A stretch of 64,000 nucleotides of DNA from Candidatus Woesearchaeota archaeon (GTDB taxonomy: Archaea; Nanobdellota; Nanobdellia; Woesearchaeales; JACJVW01). Under the pieces are notes generated by a model that saw only the letters and a list, made by a program, of their open reading frames with translations, ran no database searches and had not been told where the DNA came from. The stretch's first letter is position 1, and every line of letters begins with the position of its first letter. Both the position numbers and the translations under genes were made by a program. The stretch lies in the NCBI GenBank assembly GCA_020637435.1, contig JACJVW010000001.1, positions 718,210-782,209 on the forward strand, written 5' to 3'. This document shows, piece after piece, positions 9,039 to 17,320 of this stretch.

Positions 9039-9686
9039 CTATCTTCCTGAGATGCGCAATTTCTCTTCATGTGGGATATAAAATCCCTTTTTCCTGTTTC
9101 CAAGGGGCATATCCATGATCCTTATGCCTTTCTCTCTTGTCTCATAAATGAGGTTCCTCAGGGTCTTTGGTCTCATGCCCATCTGTGCGGCCAAGGTGTG
9201 GTAGTCCAGGGGTTCTGTCGCTAGGAATAGGGTTTTAATAAGTGTCTCCTGGCTATACGTCATCCTGTGGGGGTCTCTTGGCTGGCGTATCTCTCTTCCT
9301 TGCATTGGTCTGATTGGGTTTTCTTGTCCTCTGTTGTCCTTTATGTCTGTCCTTGAAGGACTTGGGGACATGTCCTTGTCCTTTTGTGTCCTTTGTATCT
9401 CTTCAAATTGTCCTTTGAGGTCTAAAAACGCGGATTTCAGGGAATTTAGCTCTTCTACTGCATCTCTTCTTTCTTCTTGGAGTCCTTCGATCGTCCTTTG
9501 TTGTCTTTCAATTGTCCTGGTAAGGTCCTCTAGATGTCCTAGGTGTCCTAGGACATGTCCTCGGGACATGTCCTTGTCAATTTTATGGAGTTTATTTCCA
9601 ATATAGAGCATCCACTCCGCAAGTATTTCTTTTTCTTGTCTTTCCCGTTCTAATCGGGTACTCTTGGGTAAATAGGGTTCTTCCAC
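9039..9686 (-). CDS. Coiled-coil/winged-helix DNA-binding protein
   Basis: The 215-residue protein has a long charged helical region at residues about 35-100 with heptad-like Leu/Ile spacing (LEDLTRTIERQQ, LNSLKSAFLDL), a polar linker with Arg/Pro/Gln, and a C-terminal winged-helix-like domain at about 140-210 (TLIKTLFLATEPLDYHTLA, then MRPKTLRNLIYE as a likely recognition helix). I know no named family for it. Its coding sequence carries the AGGACA array and probably binds it (inference). The start is GTG at 9686; AGGACA copies overlap a TATA-like stretch 40-50 bp upstream, which suggests autoregulation. It lies downstream of the ArsR-like gene on the same strand. Confidence 0.7.
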   Translation of the reverse strand: MEEPYLPKSTRLERERQEKEILAEWMLYIGNKLHKIDKDMSRGHVLGHLGHLEDLTRTIERQQRTIEGLQEERRDAVEELNSLKSAFLDLKGQFEEIQRTQKDKDMSPSPSRTDIKDNRGQENPIRPMQGREIRQPRDPHRMTYSQETLIKTLFLATEPLDYHTLAAQMGMRPKTLRNLIYETREKGIRIMDMPLGNRKKGFYIPHEEKLRISGR

Positions 9687-9721
9687 TCTTTGTGCGCTCC
9701 TCTCTGGAAGAATCTCTACTT

Positions 9722-9766
9722 GTTTTTATGTCCTTTTATGTCCTTAATTGCTGTAGAACTTGTCCT
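9722..9766 (-). promoter_or_regulatory. Likely autoregulated promoter of the coiled-coil gene
   Basis: On the minus strand, AGGACATAAAAGGACATAAA places two AGGACA sites 10 bp apart directly around an A/T-rich TATA-like segment, with a third site about 20 bp further upstream. Bound protein here would block transcription initiation. A GAGAGGAG ribosome-binding-like stretch lies about 10 bases before the GTG at 9686. Confidence 0.5.
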
Positions 9767-9778
9767 TCTGTGTCTTTT

Positions 9779-10681
9779 TTACTCTAGAAGTTCGATATCG
9801 TCGATAATCCCGTCTCCGTCAGTATCATACCCTTGGACTATGGCGTGGAATCTCTTTTGACCTGTATATCTGTGCAAAGAAAGCTTGTGGTACTTAGTAA
9901 TGGCCAGTATGGCGGCTCTCGTCCCCTTCTCTGTAATCCCTCCTATGGTAATAATGTCTTTTGTGGGGTCTGAGGGGTGCTGTGTCTTGGCTATGAGACC
10001 TATTTCGTCCTCTGTATACGCTTTTCTTGCTTCAATCATGTGGAAGTTCTCTGTGGAGAATTTAGCGCTGTTAAGGGCGTTTATTGAGCTAGTAAACGTA
10101 TTAGTGATAGGTCCTCCTATAGTTATGCAGGAGTGTTCTTGGGCATGTTGGTCTACTTCTGTGTCCAATCTAAGGCGAATAGTGCTGTCTGGATTTTGGG
10201 CACCAAGAAAATGGGTCAATTCTGCTGCAAGATAACTGTCTCTTGCCCTTGATTTAAAGGGCCCGTGGGGGTCTGAGGAACCCACTATGACCTGTATGCA
10301 GTTCTCCTTACTCGCCTTCTGGAAAAAGGGCAGAATCTCCCTTTGGTGGGGTTTGGCACGCTGGGTGTGCCATTTTTCAGACCAAGTGAGGAATGCGGCT
10401 GGCGCAGCGGCCCGATAGGCTCTGGCAATAGTTCCTCGTACCTCTTTCCTGCGTGTCTCAACCACTAAACCTGCTGAAATGAGGTATTTAAGGTGGTAAT
10501 AAGCTTGTTGCTCCTGCACGTCCGCTGCTCTTGCCATCTCTTTTGGGAAAGCTTCTCTCTCGCAAAGGTAGGTGAGTAGCCTGATTCTGACGGGGTGTCC
10601 GAGTGCTTTTGCCTGGTCTTTAGGTACTTGTACTGCGTTAATGCTCTTCTCCTCGTCAATAATCTGGTATTCTTTTTCCAT
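9779..10681 (-). CDS. ArsR-type winged helix fused to S-layer-like domain
   Basis: The 300-residue protein has an ArsR-like winged helix at residues about 18-90 (ALGHPVRIRLLTYL, then VQEQQAYYHLKYLISAGLV). The C-terminal 170 residues contain two glycine motifs, CITIGGPITN and IITIGGITEKGTRAAILAI. They end in VQGYDTDGDGIIDD, which looks like a Ca-binding DxDGDG loop. The paired GGP/GG-TRAA motifs resemble the S_layer_C type domain of archaeal surface proteins, here in a protein without a signal peptide. It may sense a ligand or report on surface-layer state; this is inference. A TATA box at about 10706-10718 suggests a leaderless mRNA. Confidence 0.65.
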   Translation of the reverse strand: MEKEYQIIDEEKSINAVQVPKDQAKALGHPVRIRLLTYLCEREAFPKEMARAADVQEQQAYYHLKYLISAGLVVETRRKEVRGTIARAYRAAAPAAFLTWSEKWHTQRAKPHQREILPFFQKASKENCIQVIVGSSDPHGPFKSRARDSYLAAELTHFLGAQNPDSTIRLRLDTEVDQHAQEHSCITIGGPITNTFTSSINALNSAKFSTENFHMIEARKAYTEDEIGLIAKTQHPSDPTKDIITIGGITEKGTRAAILAITKYHKLSLHRYTGQKRFHAIVQGYDTDGDGIIDDIELLE

Positions 10682-10920
10682 TTTTTACCAAAAGTGAGTA
10701 TAAGCGTATATATAAATCTCTTTATATTATGAAAAAAACCATACTAATACTATCTCAATATTCCTATCCTCTCCATTTAGTACATTAAAAAAGAGTATAG
10801 TTTAAGATAACCTCCAAAAAGGTAGGTATCTTAACCAAAAGGGATAAAATGGGGCTAAAACAAACTAATGGGCCTGATAGGGATATTAGAACTATCTTAT
10901 TCTGATTTTTTTCACAGCAG

Positions 10921-10930
10921 TGTATATAAA
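10921..10930 (+). promoter_or_regulatory. TATA box of the glm operon
   Basis: TGTATATAAA is centred about 26 bp before the GlmM ATG at 10952, implying a leaderless mRNA. The divergent ArsR-like gene has its own TATA box at about 10706-10718. The A/T-rich 10720-10920 stretch between them holds no gene I can see, only short repeats such as ACTATCT. Confidence 0.6.
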
Positions 10931-10951
10931 GGGTCTGGGAACTAGGGGGGT

Positions 10952-12286
10952 ATGGAATTTTTCGGTACTGATGGAATAAGGGGTGTAGCGAACCAGTACC
11001 CGCTAGACCCGGTCACGATTGTTAAGATTGGTGCTGCTATCGCGGCATATGCTAAAAACTACGCAGAACGGCCCCGTGTGCTCATCGGCAAAGATACTCG
11101 CTTATCCGGGTATTTGGTCGAGAATGCGCTTACTTCTGGAATTGTTGGTGCCGGGGCGGATGTCATGCTCATAGGCCCTCTGCCTACGCCTGCAATCGCG
11201 CATCTGACACGCTCGATGGGCGCTCATCTGGGTGTGGTCATCTCAGCATCTCACAATCCTGCCCCTGACAACGGCATAAAGCTGTTTGACCGGGATGGTC
11301 ACAAACTCTCCGTAGAGCAGGAAGAGGAGATTGAGTCCTTAATTTTGGCCAAAAGTGAGGATGAGCGACTAACCGGGACACAGATTGGTAAAGCCAGGCG
11401 TATTGATGACGCACGAGGCCGATACATAGAGTATGCCAAAAGTACTGTCGCAGACCAAAATCTTGATGGCCTTTCTGTTGTGCTCGATTGTGCTAATGGC
11501 GCAGCAAGCCCAATTGCAAAAAGTATCTATGCAGAACTTGGCGCACATACCATTGTATATCATAACACTCCTGATGGTGTAAATATAAACGAGGGTTGTG
11601 GGGCTCTGCATCCAAAATTCCTGGCCGAGAAGGTCAAAGAGCACAATGCAGATATCGGTATTGCCTTTGACGGCGACGCAGACCGTGCTATCTTTGTGGA
11701 TGAACGGGGCGAAGTCATAGACGGCGATGCAATTCTGTACGCTATAGCTCACCGCTTAGCCAAAGACCAGGCCCTCGGTTCACTGGTCGTAACTACCTAC
11801 AGCAACATGGGTCTTGACAGCTCCTTGCGTGAAATTGGTGTTGATGTCATTCGTGTGGCCTGCGGTGACAAATTCGTCATGGAAGCAATGCGCGAAGGCG
11901 GTCATAGTTTTGGTGGTGAAAACAGCGGCCACCTCATCTTTGGTAATCACTCTACAACTGGTGATGGTATCGTCGCAGGACTCCAGATTATGAGGGTTCT
12001 TAAGAAAGACAATATCCCTGCATCTCGCCTTGCTGAAGGATACATTCCTAATGTACAGGTGTTAAATGCAGTGGAAGTACGTGAAAAAATACCTCTTGAA
12101 CAGCTGCCCAAAACAAATGATGTTATACAAAGGTGCCAGGAAGAGCTGGCTGAGGCTGGCCGGGTGTATTTCAGGTACTCCGGCACAGAGAACAAAGCTC
12201 GGATTTTGGTAGAAGCAAAAGAACAGCATCAGGCAGACCGCATCATGGCAGAAGTCCTGGATGCATTGAATGAAGATCTAAGGTGA
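10952..12286 (+). CDS. glmM: Phosphoglucosamine mutase
   Basis: The 444-residue enzyme converts glucosamine-6-phosphate to glucosamine-1-phosphate in the cytoplasm. It starts with the GlmM signature FFGTDGIRG. The phospho-serine loop ISASHNP has its catalytic Ser at residue 100, the Mg-binding loop DGDADR is at 240-245, and the C-terminal phosphate-binding motif is RYSGTENKARI. Length and motifs fit the bacterial and archaeal GlmM/phosphomutase family throughout. The stop overlaps the downstream region of the glmU start. Gene order glmM-glmU-glmS covers the path from fructose-6-phosphate to UDP-GlcNAc. Confidence 0.95.
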   Translation: MEFFGTDGIRGVANQYPLDPVTIVKIGAAIAAYAKNYAERPRVLIGKDTRLSGYLVENALTSGIVGAGADVMLIGPLPTPAIAHLTRSMGAHLGVVISASHNPAPDNGIKLFDRDGHKLSVEQEEEIESLILAKSEDERLTGTQIGKARRIDDARGRYIEYAKSTVADQNLDGLSVVLDCANGAASPIAKSIYAELGAHTIVYHNTPDGVNINEGCGALHPKFLAEKVKEHNADIGIAFDGDADRAIFVDERGEVIDGDAILYAIAHRLAKDQALGSLVVTTYSNMGLDSSLREIGVDVIRVACGDKFVMEAMREGGHSFGGENSGHLIFGNHSTTGDGIVAGLQIMRVLKKDNIPASRLAEGYIPNVQVLNAVEVREKIPLEQLPKTNDVIQRCQEELAEAGRVYFRYSGTENKARILVEAKEQHQADRIMAEVLDALNEDLR

Positions 12287-12291
12287 TACTC

Positions 12292-13479
12292 ATGCAAGCA
12301 GTAATACTGGCAGCGGGCAAGTCGACCAGGACGATGCCTCTTACACAGACAAGACCAAAACCCCTTCTCACTATACTCAACCGACCTCTCCTCGAGTACA
12401 ATCTCGATCAGCTCGATCGATTGGTCGATGAAGTTATTCTCATTGTCGGCTACAGGAAAGAGATGATAATGGAATATTTCGGCGACCACTACAAATCTAT
12501 GAAGCTGACATATGTGGAGCAGACAGAGCAGCTTGGGACAGGCCATGCGGTGCAGCAGGTAAAAGGGCATATCACCGGAAGATTTCTGGTCATTAATGGT
12601 GATGACCTCTATGCCAGGCAGGACTTCGAAGAACTGCTCAAACATGATGCTGCTCTGCTGGTCAAAGAGGTTGAGCATGCTGAAAGGTGGGGTATTGTGG
12701 AGCCTGATGGTGACAAAGTTAAGCGACTTGTAGAGAAACCGAAAGACCCTCCCTCCAACTTGGGCAATATAGGTGCGTATGTATTCGACAAGACTCTCTT
12801 CAACCTGCAGATAGACAAATCGGAACGAGGGGAATATGAGATTACTGACTACGTCACGCTCCTTGCTTCGCAGGGAGTCTTCAGGTATGTTGTAGCCAAG
12901 GGGTATTGGATACCGATTGGCTACCCCTGGCAGATTCTCGATGCGACAGAATTTCTAATCAAGAACATAAAGGAATCAGTAGTAGAGGGCACGGTCGAGG
13001 ATGGCGTTACGCTCAAGGGTATCGTAAAGATAGGTAAGGGTGCGATCATCAAGACCGGCGCTTACATCGAAGGTCCTGTTGTCATAGGAGAAGACTGCAA
13101 AGTCGGCCCCAACTGCTATATCCGGGCAGGAACTGTTCTTGGACGTGGTTGCAAAGTCGGCAATGCCTGTGAGGTAAAGAACTCAACTTTGGGCGAAGGT
13201 ACATCCATCGGACATCTTTCCTATGTAGGTGACTCGGTGATAGGTGACCACGTAAATTTTGGCGCGGGGACAGTGACTGCGAATCTTCGCCATGACAACG
13301 GCAATGTACAGGTCGTCGTCAAAGGTGCGAAGGTCGACTCCGGTCGCAGAAAGTTGGGTGCGATGATAGGTGACCGTGCAAAGACGGGCATACATACTTC
13401 CATTTATCCTGGCAGGATGATCTTCAGCGAAGCCAAATCTATGCCTGGTGATATTGTCAAATACAATCTTGGTGAATGA
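12292..13479 (+). CDS. glmU: Bifunctional GlcN-1-P acetyltransferase/UDP-GlcNAc pyrophosphorylase
   Basis: The N-terminal nucleotidyltransferase domain begins with VILAAGKSTRTMPLT and RPKPLL, and has NGDD for metal binding near residue 102. The C-terminal half is a left-handed beta helix with many hexapeptides (VVIGEDCKVGPN, GRGCKVGNA), as expected for the acetyltransferase part. The combination matches archaeal GlmU-type enzymes that acetylate glucosamine-1-phosphate and then couple it to UTP. The ATG at 12292 is preferred over the GTG at 12283 because it starts directly at the conserved first strand. The gene follows glmM with only a few bases between and precedes glmS. Confidence 0.92.
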   Translation: MQAVILAAGKSTRTMPLTQTRPKPLLTILNRPLLEYNLDQLDRLVDEVILIVGYRKEMIMEYFGDHYKSMKLTYVEQTEQLGTGHAVQQVKGHITGRFLVINGDDLYARQDFEELLKHDAALLVKEVEHAERWGIVEPDGDKVKRLVEKPKDPPSNLGNIGAYVFDKTLFNLQIDKSERGEYEITDYVTLLASQGVFRYVVAKGYWIPIGYPWQILDATEFLIKNIKESVVEGTVEDGVTLKGIVKIGKGAIIKTGAYIEGPVVIGEDCKVGPNCYIRAGTVLGRGCKVGNACEVKNSTLGEGTSIGHLSYVGDSVIGDHVNFGAGTVTANLRHDNGNVQVVVKGAKVDSGRRKLGAMIGDRAKTGIHTSIYPGRMIFSEAKSMPGDIVKYNLGE

Positions 13480-13480
13480 A

Positions 13481-15199
13481 ATGTGCGGAATATTCGGATT
13501 ACTGGCAAAGACGACATGCAAAGTTAAAGAGGACCTCCTTGCAGGTTTGCGAAGGCTTGAATACAGAGGTTACGACTCCGTCGGTTTTGCGACGACAGAG
13601 GGTGAGCTGCAGAAGGATGTCGGTTTCATCGGCAACTTCATGGAAGGTGTTCCTTCAATCGAGACTAAATCTGCGATAAGCCATACCCGCTGGGCAACGC
13701 ATGGTGGTGTGACAGTCTCGAACGCTCACCCTTTTAGATATGGTGAGGTGGTGATTGTCCACAATGGTATCATCGAAAACCTTAAGGAACTCAAGTCGGC
13801 CTGTGAGGGTCATGAGTTCTCGTCGGAGACGGACAGCGAGATTATCGCTCATCTTCTTGATAATGCTCTCAAAGAAGGTAAAGACATGCAACAGGCCATA
13901 TCCGGGCTGCGCAGCCAGCTTAAAGGGACATATGCAGTACTGGCGATTCACCTTGGTGAACACGCGCTCTATGCGATCAAGAAAGACTCTCCTCTTCTGC
14001 TTGGTATAGGCGACCAGGCATACTATCTTGCCTCGGACATGCACGCTTTCTCGAACAGGACTGACAAAGCTGTATTCTTCAAGGACATGGATGTTTGCGT
14101 CATCCGGCCTGAAGGTTACCAGTTCTATGATGAGGGCGGACCGGTCGACAAAGAGGTCACGACCGTGGAATGCATCGATGCAGAACCTTCCAAAGAACCC
14201 TACGAACATTATATGTTAAAAGAGATCAATGAACAGCAGATAACTACTGAACGGCTATTAGAGTCAGTCGCAGGGGCGCAAAATGAGAAGATGGCGAGAG
14301 CCAAAGAGTTGATCCTGGGTGCGCGACGCGTCGTATTTCTTGCATGTGGTTCAAGTTATCATGCATCGCTGCTTGGCGTATACCTCCTAAATAAGCAGGG
14401 TATAGAGACTCATGCCATCATCGCAAGCGAGTTTGAAGGTTTCACTCTTGTGGGTGAGAGCACGCTCGTCATAGCAGTCTCTCAGAGCGGAGAGACGATG
14501 GATGTGGTGACAGTGCTAAAAGATGTCAAACAAAAAGGAGCGAAGATACTGGGTATCGTGAATGTGCCTTTCTCGACCATTGAGCGCTTGAGTGATGTTT
14601 GCGTCAATACCGTGGCAGGCCCGGAGATCTGCGTTGCATCAACCAAAGTCTATACGGCTCAGGTCGTCATGATGCTTGAACTGGCAAGGCTTTTTGGGTA
14701 TGAGTGCGACATAAGTTCGATACCTACGGACATCGCCAAAACCATCCACGAAAACGAGGCGAAAGTCAAAGAGACTGCTCAATACCTAAAAGATAAGCAC
14801 GATGTGTATGTGCTTGGCCGTGGCCCCATGTATCCTGTCGCAAGAGAAGTTGCGTTGAAACTCAAAGAGATACCCTATCTGCATGCGGAAGGGATGATGG
14901 CAGGAGAGCTGAAGCACGGCACTATAGCACTAATTGAAAAGGGTACTCCAGTCATAACTCTGATATATGATGATAATCCTGACATGGTCTCGAACACAGA
15001 AGAAGTAAGGTCAAGAGGTGCGGATATCATATCGATAAGCAACACCCAAGGGACCTTCGTCATACCGGGAAGCACAAAGACGCAGTTCGCCATCAATGCC
15101 TGCATTATCGGACACTTGTTGAGTTACTACATCGCTCATATGAGAGGTCTTCCGATCGACAAGCCTCGGAATCTCGCAAAATCAGTGACAGTAAAATGA
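13481..15199 (+). CDS. glmS: Glutamine-fructose-6-phosphate aminotransferase
   Basis: The 572-residue enzyme makes glucosamine-6-phosphate from fructose-6-phosphate and glutamine. It starts MCGIFG, giving the catalytic Cys as residue 2 after Met removal. The amidotransferase domain has YRGYDS and SHTRWATHG. Two SIS sugar-isomerase domains follow (FLACGSSYHAS and QSGETMDV in the first, VLGRGPMYPVA in the second). It ends with the usual DKPRNLAKSVTVK tail. An in-frame ATG 33 bases upstream is rejected because it would hide the N-terminal Cys. It starts just after the glmU stop, and its stop overlaps the NFACT start. Confidence 0.96.
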   Translation: MCGIFGLLAKTTCKVKEDLLAGLRRLEYRGYDSVGFATTEGELQKDVGFIGNFMEGVPSIETKSAISHTRWATHGGVTVSNAHPFRYGEVVIVHNGIIENLKELKSACEGHEFSSETDSEIIAHLLDNALKEGKDMQQAISGLRSQLKGTYAVLAIHLGEHALYAIKKDSPLLLGIGDQAYYLASDMHAFSNRTDKAVFFKDMDVCVIRPEGYQFYDEGGPVDKEVTTVECIDAEPSKEPYEHYMLKEINEQQITTERLLESVAGAQNEKMARAKELILGARRVVFLACGSSYHASLLGVYLLNKQGIETHAIIASEFEGFTLVGESTLVIAVSQSGETMDVVTVLKDVKQKGAKILGIVNVPFSTIERLSDVCVNTVAGPEICVASTKVYTAQVVMMLELARLFGYECDISSIPTDIAKTIHENEAKVKETAQYLKDKHDVYVLGRGPMYPVAREVALKLKEIPYLHAEGMMAGELKHGTIALIEKGTPVITLIYDDNPDMVSNTEEVRSRGADIISISNTQGTFVIPGSTKTQFAINACIIGHLLSYYIAHMRGLPIDKPRNLAKSVTVK

Positions 15200-16290
15200 A
15201 GTATGCGTTATCAGGTCTGGACTTGGCATTTCTGGTGGATGAGATGCAGGGACTATTGGGTGCGAAGATAGATAAGATATTCCAGCCGGAGAAAGATGAC
15301 ATCATCATAAGGATGCATCGTACCGGGATGGGAAAGGTGCATCTGCGGTTCCTGCTGCCCTCGCTGGTATATATGGCTAAGGACAAAGCAGATGCGCAAA
15401 AAGATCCAAGCAATTTCTGTATGTTCATGCGAAAAAGACTCTCGGGTGCCCGTATCGATGCCCTTGAACAGATAGGTACTGAGCGTATGTTGCGTATCAG
15501 GTTGCAGAGTAAAGACAGCAAGTATGAACTTATCGCAGAACTCTTCGGAAAAGGAAATCTTCTCCTCATTGAAGCTGGAAAAGTTTTGACCGCTCTGCAC
15601 TACTCAATTCAAAGTGGCCGTCTTCTTCGACCTAAAGGAGAATACATGCTTCCTCATATGCGTCCGGATATACGGACATTGTCAGCAGAGGACATAAAGA
15701 AAAAGCTTGATGCTTCCGCTCAACCGACACTTGTCAAAGCGATAGCTGTAGACTTGGGAATGGGCGGCGTCTATGCTGAAGAGGTCATACTGCGTGCGGG
15801 TCTCGACAAGCAGGTAAAACCTGGTGGACATGACCTCTATCCTGTCATCCAGGATCTGCTACATGGTCCTTTGGAGCCTGCAGTAATTCTGGAAGGTGAT
15901 AAGCCCGTCTCCCTAGCTCCGATAAAGATGCGACTCTATGAAGGGATGCAGGTGAAGCCATTCGGTACATTCTCTGAGGCGATAGACGAGGTATTCCTTC
16001 CAATCCAGCAGAGGGCCAAGACGGCTGCAGAGAAAAAGATGGAAAGACTGCAGAAGATTATTGACGCTCAATCAGAAGTCATAAAGAAGCTCGAGATGCA
16101 GATCGATGAAGAACAGGCAAAAGGAAATGCCGTATACGCCGATTATGCGAGGCTTTCGTCTTTGCTTAAGCAGATAAATGAGGCAAGAAAGACCAAGTCC
16201 TGGGATGAGATTGCTCAAGTCGTCGAGCAGCTTCCTTTTGTGCAGAAGTTGGATAAGAAGAACAAAGTGTTATCAGTAGTGGCTGAGTGA
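15196..16290 (+). CDS. Short RqcH/NFACT protein lacking NFACT-R
   Basis: The 364-residue protein matches the N-terminal NFACT-N domain of RqcH/Tae2/NEMF (SGLDLAFLVDEMQ, then KIDKIFQPEKDDIIIR, NFCMFMRKRLSGARI, ELFGKGNLLLIE). A helical region and a coiled coil at about 280-340 follow. Family members bind peptidyl-tRNA on stalled 60S/50S subunits and help add C-terminal tails. Normal archaeal proteins are about 600-650 residues and end with an NFACT-R domain (DUF814). This one stops after the first coiled coil, and no remainder lies downstream because the archaellin gene converges and overlaps its end by 18 bp. The ATG overlaps the glmS stop (ATGA). Confidence 0.85.
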   Translation: MKYALSGLDLAFLVDEMQGLLGAKIDKIFQPEKDDIIIRMHRTGMGKVHLRFLLPSLVYMAKDKADAQKDPSNFCMFMRKRLSGARIDALEQIGTERMLRIRLQSKDSKYELIAELFGKGNLLLIEAGKVLTALHYSIQSGRLLRPKGEYMLPHMRPDIRTLSAEDIKKKLDASAQPTLVKAIAVDLGMGGVYAEEVILRAGLDKQVKPGGHDLYPVIQDLLHGPLEPAVILEGDKPVSLAPIKMRLYEGMQVKPFGTFSEAIDEVFLPIQQRAKTAAEKKMERLQKIIDAQSEVIKKLEMQIDEEQAKGNAVYADYARLSSLLKQINEARKTKSWDEIAQVVEQLPFVQKLDKKNKVLSVVAE

Positions 16291-17121
16291 TGCTCGTCCT
16301 ATCGATGCAGTCTGTGGTGTCGTGAACATCATAGTCTGTGCGATTCCTGATTTGGGGATAAGGGATATGGTCGCAGTCTCTTCTTCACCCATATTGTAAG
16401 GCATCTCAAACATTATATTGATGATATCTCCTTTGTTGAACTTTCCTTCGACTGCTCGCGGATTCGACTGTTTGAGATACTCAGTGACGTAGTATCCTCC
16501 TTTCTGGATCATCTCATATTCCACGTTGGTGACCGTATTGCCGCTGCAGGTACCTGACACCGATGTGATGTAGCTGTTGATGCTTAACTGATCGATAAAA
16601 GTTCCTGCGGAGCAGTTTCCAAGGACGATATCCGCATCATTGCTTAAGTCGATTGACACTAGCCCGTTGACATCTGCGCTGATAGTCTCAGAGACATTGT
16701 CTCCATCGATATCCTCGCCTACGGTGCTCGGGACAGGATACGACTCAAACCCTTTAGTATAAAATCCATCAACACTGTGATCATGCGTATGTCCCTGGCC
16801 TCTGTAATTTAGCGATGCAGTTGCCTGGTCAGAAGTGATAGAGATGGTCATATCGGAAAAACCGCAGCCCTCACAATCCACAAGGAGTTTCATGGTCATG
16901 CTGACGTTGCGTAATGTGTTATCTTCTTGATACATGGAATATATATCGACCAGTTGCAGTGATCCGGTGACAAATTGTTCAGCTTTCTGTTCATTCTTGA
17001 ACGCCTCCTGTTCAAGACTGTTCGCAGACCAGATCATAAGAGCTGCGATCGCGCCAGCTATGACGATGAACGCTATCATGATCAGCATCGTGCTGATACC
17101 CATCTCTCCACGCTTAGACAT
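16273..17121 (-). CDS. Archaellin (class III signal peptide)
   Basis: The 282-residue protein begins MSKRGEMG followed by a long hydrophobic helix starting ISTMLIMIAFIVIAG. This is the prepilin-peptidase signal of archaellins, with cleavage expected after Gly8. The rest is beta-rich and Ser/Thr/Asn-rich, with several sequons such as NVS and NCS for N-glycosylation. The C-terminal part (GDIINIMFEMP, then ISLIPKSG and TTPQTA) matches the archaellin beta domain. The product would form the archaellum filament. Motor parts are encoded at 61.2-64 kb. It overlaps the NFACT gene by 18 bp at the 3' end. One TTP motif and AglB elsewhere in the window support glycosylation of the filament (inference). 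Confidence 0.82.
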   Translation of the reverse strand: MSKRGEMGISTMLIMIAFIVIAGAIAALMIWSANSLEQEAFKNEQKAEQFVTGSLQLVDIYSMYQEDNTLRNVSMTMKLLVDCEGCGFSDMTISITSDQATASLNYRGQGHTHDHSVDGFYTKGFESYPVPSTVGEDIDGDNVSETISADVNGLVSIDLSNDADIVLGNCSAGTFIDQLSINSYITSVSGTCSGNTVTNVEYEMIQKGGYYVTEYLKQSNPRAVEGKFNKGDIINIMFEMPYNMGEEETATISLIPKSGIAQTMMFTTPQTASIGRASLSHY

Positions 17122-17169
17122 ACATCCATTTTACGGATTCGCACTATATATAGTTTGCTGTTAGAGATA

Positions 17170-17290
17170 GTTATACGATATCAAGAGTTATGTACTTGTT
17201 TACGTCTTTTCAAATATGCTCAAAGGGGTAAGTTTTAGGACAGGTAGGATGCTGAGTATTCGAAAAAGGGGTATTTGTAGCACGATCGTT
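17170..17290. repeat. Degenerate hairpin element, copy C
   Basis: This stretch aligns by eye with the two 126-bp elements at 41020 and 58235. It has GTTATACGA, then AAGAGTTATGTAC, TTTTCAAATATGCTCAA, GTAAG, TATTCGAAAAAGGGGTATTT and GTAGCACGA in the same order. Its arms are more diverged, so the hairpin is imperfect. It lies between the archaellin gene start and the 5S rRNA gene. Confidence 0.5.
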
Positions 17291-17310
17291 GTGTTGGATT
17301 TGTGTGGAGG

Positions 17311-17320
17311 TAAGAAAAAA
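17311..17320 (-). terminator. Oligo-T terminator after 5S rRNA
   Basis: On the minus strand the bases right after the 5S 3' end read TTTTTTCTTA, a typical archaeal T-run terminator. Confidence 0.55.

Larger units (their letters stand above)
9018..9766. repeat. Dense array of TGTCCT/AGGACA hexamers
   Basis: TGTCCT occurs on the plus strand starting at 9024, 9325, 9335, 9348, 9371, 9377, 9387, 9409, 9513, 9535, 9544, 9556, 9569, 9729, 9739 and 9761. AGGACA starts at 9018 and 9550. Two full palindromes AGGACATGTCCT lie at 9018-9029 and 9550-9561, and a near copy at 9563-9574. Chance would give less than one hexamer (both strands) in 750 bp. Neighbouring sites are often 9-13 bp apart, about one helical turn. 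Most lie inside the coding part of the 9039-9686 gene, in all three reading frames, so selection seems to act on DNA. Near-matches (CGTCCT, AGTCCT, GGTCCT) are at 9035, 9481, 9492 and 9524. Confidence 0.85.

Noticed and set aside
9325..9574. CRISPR array or simple tandem repeat
   Set aside because: The repeated unit is only 6 bp, spacing varies from 6 to 100 bp, and there are no constant-length spacers; the region encodes a protein.
11369..11752. Minus-strand frame of 127 codons inside glmM
   Set aside because: Opposite-strand shadow of a clearly conserved enzyme.
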